Source of the DNA: Chloroflexota bacterium
GTDB taxonomy: Bacteria; Chloroflexota; Dehalococcoidia; SZUA-161
NCBI GenBank assembly: GCA_016865955.1
Contig: VGNW01000105.1
Location: forward strand, 1 to 7,689
Direction of reading: 5' to 3'
Length of the DNA: 7,689 bases
A program made the translations under genes and the position numbers. The notes beneath the pieces were generated by a model, which searched no databases, was not told the DNA's origin, and saw nothing but the letters and a program-made list of their open reading frames with translations. This document shows, piece after piece, positions 4,361 through 7,689 of this stretch (position 1 is its first letter; the number at the start of each line of letters is the position of its first letter).

Positions 4361-7033
4361 ATGGATAACAAGAAGGCGGAGGAAATAAAGAAAAAGGCCG
4401 AGGCAGATGCCGTTAAAATGCTCAAAGAAGCCGAACAAAAAGGGCGCCAGATTATCGAAGAGGCAATGAAGAAGGCAGACGCCGAGACTGCCAGGGCGCT
4501 CAAAGATGCCGAACAGAAGGGACGCCAGATTATCGAAGAGGCAATGAAGAAGGCCAATACCGAGTCCACCAATACAATCAAAGAAATAGAGCAAAAAGCA
4601 CGCCAGATTATCGAAGAAGCCAAAAAGAAAGCCGAATCGGAGGCAAATAGAACGCTCAAAGACGCCGAGCAAAAATCCCGACAGATCGTCGAAGATGCCA
4701 GAAAGAAAGGCGAATCCCAGCACAGGACGGCGAAGCCGGCAGACCTCGACCGGAAAGGCAGCCAGCTCATGGAGGAAGCCAGCCAAAAAGCCCTGGCTGC
4801 GGAACAAAAAGCCCAGGACCTCATCAAAGAAGCCGAGGAAAGGGCACAGAAAATCAAAGGCCCCGCCGAAGAGGAGGCCGAACGCATAATAGAGGAGGCC
4901 AACCGCAAGTCTCTAGCCGCCGAACAAAGAGCTCAAGAGATTGTCAGACAGAGCAAAAACGATTCCCTAAACGCGAAGGCGGCTGCCGAGCAAGAAGCTC
5001 AGCGAATAATAGGGGAAGCCAGAGAAAAAATCGCCACGGCAGAACGCAAGGCACAAAAAATCGTCATTCTGGCGGAGACGAAAGCACAGGAAATCAGAAT
5101 ACCTGCAGAACAAGAGTCAAAGCGCATTATCGATACAGCTAACGAAAAACTCACAGCAGCCGAACAGCAGGCAAAGGATATCATCAAATCAGCCGAAGAA
5201 AGAGCACTTACGGCAGTAGACGAAATCAGGACTGCAATCGAACAAAAAGCAAAGGAACAGATAAGTGAGAAAATGGCTGCAGCAGAGCACAGAGTTCAGG
5301 ATGTCCTGAGAGCTGCTGAGGAAAATGCCAGGAGACAGGCGGCCGATATCGTCGCTGAGGCTCAGATAAAAGTAAAGGTAGAGGCACACCAAAGAATCGC
5401 TAACGCGGAGCAGCAAGCACTGGAAATACCCAAGAAAGCACAATCGAAAGCAGATGCAATTGTAATAGCTGCCGAGAAAAAGGCTGAATGGATAGTCAAC
5501 GAAGCAAGAGAAAAGGCTGAGGAAAAAGCCAAGTTTGGCGTCGATGAAGTCATCGCTGAAGCGGAGCGGAGAGCTGAGCAAAAAGCCAGGGAGAAAATCG
5601 ACCTGGCGGAACAAGAGGCTCAGGACATCCTCAAAACAGCAGAACAAAAGGAAGAGCAAGCAATGGCAGAGGCAGACAGGATTACCGCTGAAGCCGAGCG
5701 GAGAGCGAATATTCGAACACAGGAAAAAATCACTGCGGCTGAGCGCCAGGCCAAATCTATACTTAGAGACGCCGAAGACAAAGCTGAGACCTCGAAAGCA
5801 ACCGCAGAGCAGAAAGCAGGCAGAATTCTGGCCGAAGCCAAACAGAAACTGTATGAGACCGAGCGCCAGGCTCAGGATATATTCAGAGATGCCGAAGAAA
5901 AGTCGAGAGAAATCAAGTCCGCCGCTGAAAGAGAAGCAAACAAGATTGCTAATGAGGCGAAACAAAACGCCGAGACAGCAGATCAGCAGATTCATGAGAT
6001 AATCAGAGAGACAGAGAGGAAATCAGAGACAATCAGAACGGGCGCACAAAAGGATGCCAACAGGATTATCGAAGAAGCAAAGGACAAAGCTGATAGAGAA
6101 GCGAGAGCCGAAGCAAACAGAATCATTTCGGAAATCAAGCTGAAAGCAGAAAAATCTGTGCAGGACAAGATAGGAGCGGCAGAGCAAAAAGCTCAAGATA
6201 TAATCAGGGAAGCCGAAGGCAAAGCCCTCGGCATCAAGGTTCTCGCCGAGCAAGAAGCAGATGCAACCATTAACCGCGCCAAAGAGAAAAGTGGGGAAAA
6301 AACGAAGGCGGAATTAGAGGCTATGGTTGCCGAAGCCGAGCGTCGTGCAGAGCACAGGCTCAGGGAAAAGGCAGACTCCATCAGTGCACTTGCCAGGAAA
6401 GAAGCAGACAGGATTATTGCCGAAGCCAGAGAGAGAGCTGAGAAAGCCGTCCTGGTCTTTAAAGAAGAAGCGGAACAACTAACGAATAAAAGCGCTAAAA
6501 TCAATGAAAGCGATTTGAAAAACATGATTCAAACTTTCCAAGAGAGACTTCTCTCTTTCTCAAGCAATACCGAGAGATTATCAACTCCGCTGAATGTCCA
6601 TAAGACAAACGATGCCGCCCAACCGGCACGGTCTGAGGCTGCTAAGAAAGGTGAATATAAAGAAATAGGGCAAGAGGCGAAAGACCAGCAGACTCTACCC
6701 GCTGAAACCGCACAACTGAAACCAGGCGTTTATAAGGGCACTGTAGAAATCGCCATCCCGCCCCCTATAGGTTTGGACCGGATGCTCCAACTTCATAAAC
6801 ATCTGAAGCAGACACCAAATATAGAGGTCTTGAACCTTGGAGGCTCTGTGGACAAGGGTATCACCATCAGATTGCTTCTGGAAAATCCCATGCCTATTCT
6901 CAAAGTACTCGGCGGACTTCCGGAGGTCAAGTCGGTTTCCGATGAACCTCCCGGCGACAATAAGCTAGTTCCCTCGCGGCAGTCCCCCGAGGACGATCCC
7001 GTCCGAAGAATCCTGGTCATTACCAAAGAATAG
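4361..7033 (+). CDS. Giant repetitive hendecad coiled-coil protein with small C-terminal globular domain
   Basis: An 890-residue protein of unknown function. Residues 1-707 are almost entirely A, E, K, Q, R and I, with no Pro-rich break, signal peptide or membrane segment; I see no cysteine and only one tryptophan. Hydrophobic positions follow 4-3-4 spacing (A, A, I per 11 residues), a hendecad pattern typical of long right-handed or nearly straight coiled coils. Residues 21-124 are four 26-residue units. From 146 to 672 the sequence repeats in about 40-residue modules (three hendecads plus one heptad), three of which carry an extra 27-residue block. A polar linker (708-787) leads to a compact domain (790-860) beginning VYKGTVEIAIPPP, with predicted order strand-helix-strand-strand-helix-strand, and a charged tail. 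Searches would probably hit ATP synthase b or DivIVA by composition, but neither membrane anchor nor context supports those. A cytoplasmic scaffold, spacer or filament protein is my inference. The gene has its own promoter and is flanked by opposite-strand genes. Confidence 0.85.
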   Translation: MDNKKAEEIKKKAEADAVKMLKEAEQKGRQIIEEAMKKADAETARALKDAEQKGRQIIEEAMKKANTESTNTIKEIEQKARQIIEEAKKKAESEANRTLKDAEQKSRQIVEDARKKGESQHRTAKPADLDRKGSQLMEEASQKALAAEQKAQDLIKEAEERAQKIKGPAEEEAERIIEEANRKSLAAEQRAQEIVRQSKNDSLNAKAAAEQEAQRIIGEAREKIATAERKAQKIVILAETKAQEIRIPAEQESKRIIDTANEKLTAAEQQAKDIIKSAEERALTAVDEIRTAIEQKAKEQISEKMAAAEHRVQDVLRAAEENARRQAADIVAEAQIKVKVEAHQRIANAEQQALEIPKKAQSKADAIVIAAEKKAEWIVNEAREKAEEKAKFGVDEVIAEAERRAEQKAREKIDLAEQEAQDILKTAEQKEEQAMAEADRITAEAERRANIRTQEKITAAERQAKSILRDAEDKAETSKATAEQKAGRILAEAKQKLYETERQAQDIFRDAEEKSREIKSAAEREANKIANEAKQNAETADQQIHEIIRETERKSETIRTGAQKDANRIIEEAKDKADREARAEANRIISEIKLKAEKSVQDKIGAAEQKAQDIIREAEGKALGIKVLAEQEADATINRAKEKSGEKTKAELEAMVAEAERRAEHRLREKADSISALARKEADRIIAEARERAEKAVLVFKEEAEQLTNKSAKINESDLKNMIQTFQERLLSFSSNTERLSTPLNVHKTNDAAQPARSEAAKKGEYKEIGQEAKDQQTLPAETAQLKPGVYKGTVEIAIPPPIGLDRMLQLHKHLKQTPNIEVLNLGGSVDKGITIRLLLENPMPILKVLGGLPEVKSVSDEPPGDNKLVPSRQSPEDDPVRRILVITKE
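4421..4732 (+). repeat. Four tandem 78-bp repeats inside the coiled-coil gene
   Basis: Units start at 4421, 4499, 4577 and 4655, each encoding 26 residues of the form LKDAEQKxRQIIEEAxKKA plus a variable tail. Units 1 and 2 share an uninterrupted identical run of 32 bases (4445-4476 and 4523-4554), while unit 4 has diverged. This indicates recent tandem duplication at the 5' end. The frame is kept because 78 is a multiple of three. Confidence 0.85.
4796..6376 (+). repeat. Higher-order ~40-residue (120-bp) modules in the coiled coil
   Basis: Module starts are marked by (A/T/N/L)AExxAxxI at residues 146, 186, 226, 266, 307, 348, 415, 459, 499, 539 and 606. Spacings are 40, 40, 40, 41, 41, 67, 44, 40, 40, 67 and (to 672) 67. 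The 67-residue units are a 40-residue module plus a 27-residue block. Two of the three blocks, 388-414 and 646-672, share AEAERRAE; the one at 579-605 is diverged. At DNA level these modules are well diverged, unlike the 78-bp repeats, so they are old. Confidence 0.75.
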
Positions 7034-7689
7034 CCCTTTAGAGATGCCTCTGCTTAGAAAACTACCGTCTTTACGCCATGTAACAGGTTCAACCTCTTTG
7101 AGCTTCTTCATCCCAGGGAAAATCTTTTCTAATAAAGCCGCCTTGCCGTGAGCCTGTTCGGAGCGTTTCAGCGCCTCCTGCAGCCTCCCTTTTATCTGAG
7201 GCGGAGCTTTCTCAATAACCTGTGACAGTACGTTTTTCTGTTTGGAAGTTAAAACAGTCAATCTGTTAATCGTATCTTTTCCTGCTGGCTTGTGCTTGAT
7301 AATTAACTCGATTGCATGGTCAGTTTCTACATTCATCCCCTCAAGAATCGACTGTGGGATAGTTCGATTCGTCTCCGTCAATGCCTCAATTTCATTAAGT
7401 CTCCTCTGAGCCATCTTAATATGGAAGCTCGCCTTAGCTTCGCTGCCGAAGGTAAAGAATCCCTGTACCTTCTCGGTTGTTGTCTTAACCGGATAGAGCA
7501 TATCGCCCGGCAGGCTGCTGGCAGATGCTGTCACCGTACCTGCGCCGACCAGGAATAAAACCAGAATCACCGTAAACGCCATCGCCAGCCGCTGCTGCCA
7601 TCTCCGTAGCGGCACTCTGCTCTCTGATTTCCTGCCGGTTTTTTCCTGAAGTGCCGAGAGGAACCGATACTTTGCCAGCCTCTCGAACT
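6965..7689 (-). CDS. DUF5667-like membrane-anchored protein, C-terminal part (cut by right edge)
   Basis: The frame is open from the TAG at 6965-6967 to the right edge, giving 240 visible residues. A GTG at 7615 could be read as a start but is internal, because upstream codons keep family-like sequence (FERLAKYRFLSALQEKTG). After a basic stretch (VPLRRWQQR) comes one transmembrane helix (visible residues about 35-55), then the diagnostic SLPGDMLYPVK (58-68) and an amphipathic helical region (AKASFHIKMAQRRLNEIEAL, 84-103). This is the layout of DUF5667 proteins in Chloroflexota and Actinobacteria, often encoded next to an ECF sigma factor and thought to act as membrane anti-sigma-like or envelope sensors; that role is inferred. 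The helical extracytoplasmic part continues to about residue 185, then a Gly/Asp/Ser-rich tail. The 3' end overlaps the coiled-coil gene by 69 bp on the opposite strand. Confidence 0.82.
   Translation of the reverse strand, partial: FERLAKYRFLSALQEKTGRKSESRVPLRRWQQRLAMAFTVILVLFLVGAGTVTASASSLPGDMLYPVKTTTEKVQGFFTFGSEAKASFHIKMAQRRLNEIEALTETNRTIPQSILEGMNVETDHAIELIIKHKPAGKDTINRLTVLTSKQKNVLSQVIEKAPPQIKGRLQEALKRSEQAHGKAALLEKIFPGMKKLKEVEPVTWRKDGSFLSRGISKGLFFGNDQDSSDGIVLGGLPRGN

Noticed and set aside
4421..6376. CRISPR-like or minisatellite non-coding array
   Set aside because: The repeats are contiguous, in-frame and encode a regular hendecad pattern without spacers.
4361..6481. ATP synthase subunit b/E or DivIVA identity for the coiled coil
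   Set aside because: Any similarity would come from shared Ala/Glu/Lys coiled-coil composition; there is no membrane anchor, no DivIVA N-terminal motif and no ATPase operon.
4241..6525. Several minus-strand frames rich in Phe, Leu, Ser and Cys inside the coiled-coil gene
   Set aside because: They are antisense readings of repetitive Glu/Lys/Ala codons and mimic membrane proteins only because of that repetition.
6965..7615. Complete protein starting at the GTG at 7615
   Set aside because: The frame stays open to the window edge with family-like residues upstream (YRFLSALQEK), so the gene is partial here.

Overview
The window reads as a stretch of chromosome from an anaerobic bacterium, most plausibly Chloroflexota (Dehalococcoidia-like). 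The evidence is a DUF5667-type membrane protein with the SLPGDxLYPVK signature, a heterodisulfide-reductase-like membrane iron-sulfur protein of the kind common in anaerobic Chloroflexota and Deltaproteobacteria, and a PadR regulator with a GTAC-rich operator. This taxonomic reading is inference. I saw no tRNA, rRNA, CRISPR array, transposase or phage gene.

Layout. Positions 1-238 (minus) hold the N-terminal 79 residues of a PadR-family repressor that runs off the left edge. Positions 239-413 are a compact divergent control region. It has a consensus-like padR promoter whose -10 abuts a 23-bp perfect palindrome, and a forward promoter whose -10 is the spacer of a perfect CRP/FNR-type dyad (TGTGA-N6-TCACA). 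Positions 414-2531 (plus) encode a 705-residue NarI-like/ferredoxin/double-CCG electron-transfer protein. A 29-nt perfect hairpin then separates it from the convergent minus-strand pair: a class I methyltransferase (4156-3452) and a GT2 glycosyltransferase (3476-2562), whose reading frames overlap by 25 bp. An AT-rich spacer and a good promoter precede a plus-strand gene at 4361-7033 for an 890-residue protein. That protein is about 700 residues of Ala/Glu/Lys/Gln-rich hendecad coiled coil, built from repeats at several scales, followed by a small globular C-terminal domain. Its 3' end overlaps by 69 bp, antisense, the 3' end of a DUF5667-like gene (minus, 6965 to beyond the right edge).

How the genes fit together. 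There are at least four transcription units, so this is not one operon. The iron-sulfur protein probably moves electrons between a soluble donor (such as an electron-transferring flavoprotein) and membrane quinone. It appears to be controlled by a CRP/FNR-type factor, and possibly by the divergent PadR. The methyltransferase and glycosyltransferase look like a translationally coupled pair for cell-surface glycan or glycolipid work. The giant coiled-coil protein has no recognised function. Its architecture suggests a structural or scaffold protein, and it is the most unusual object in the window.
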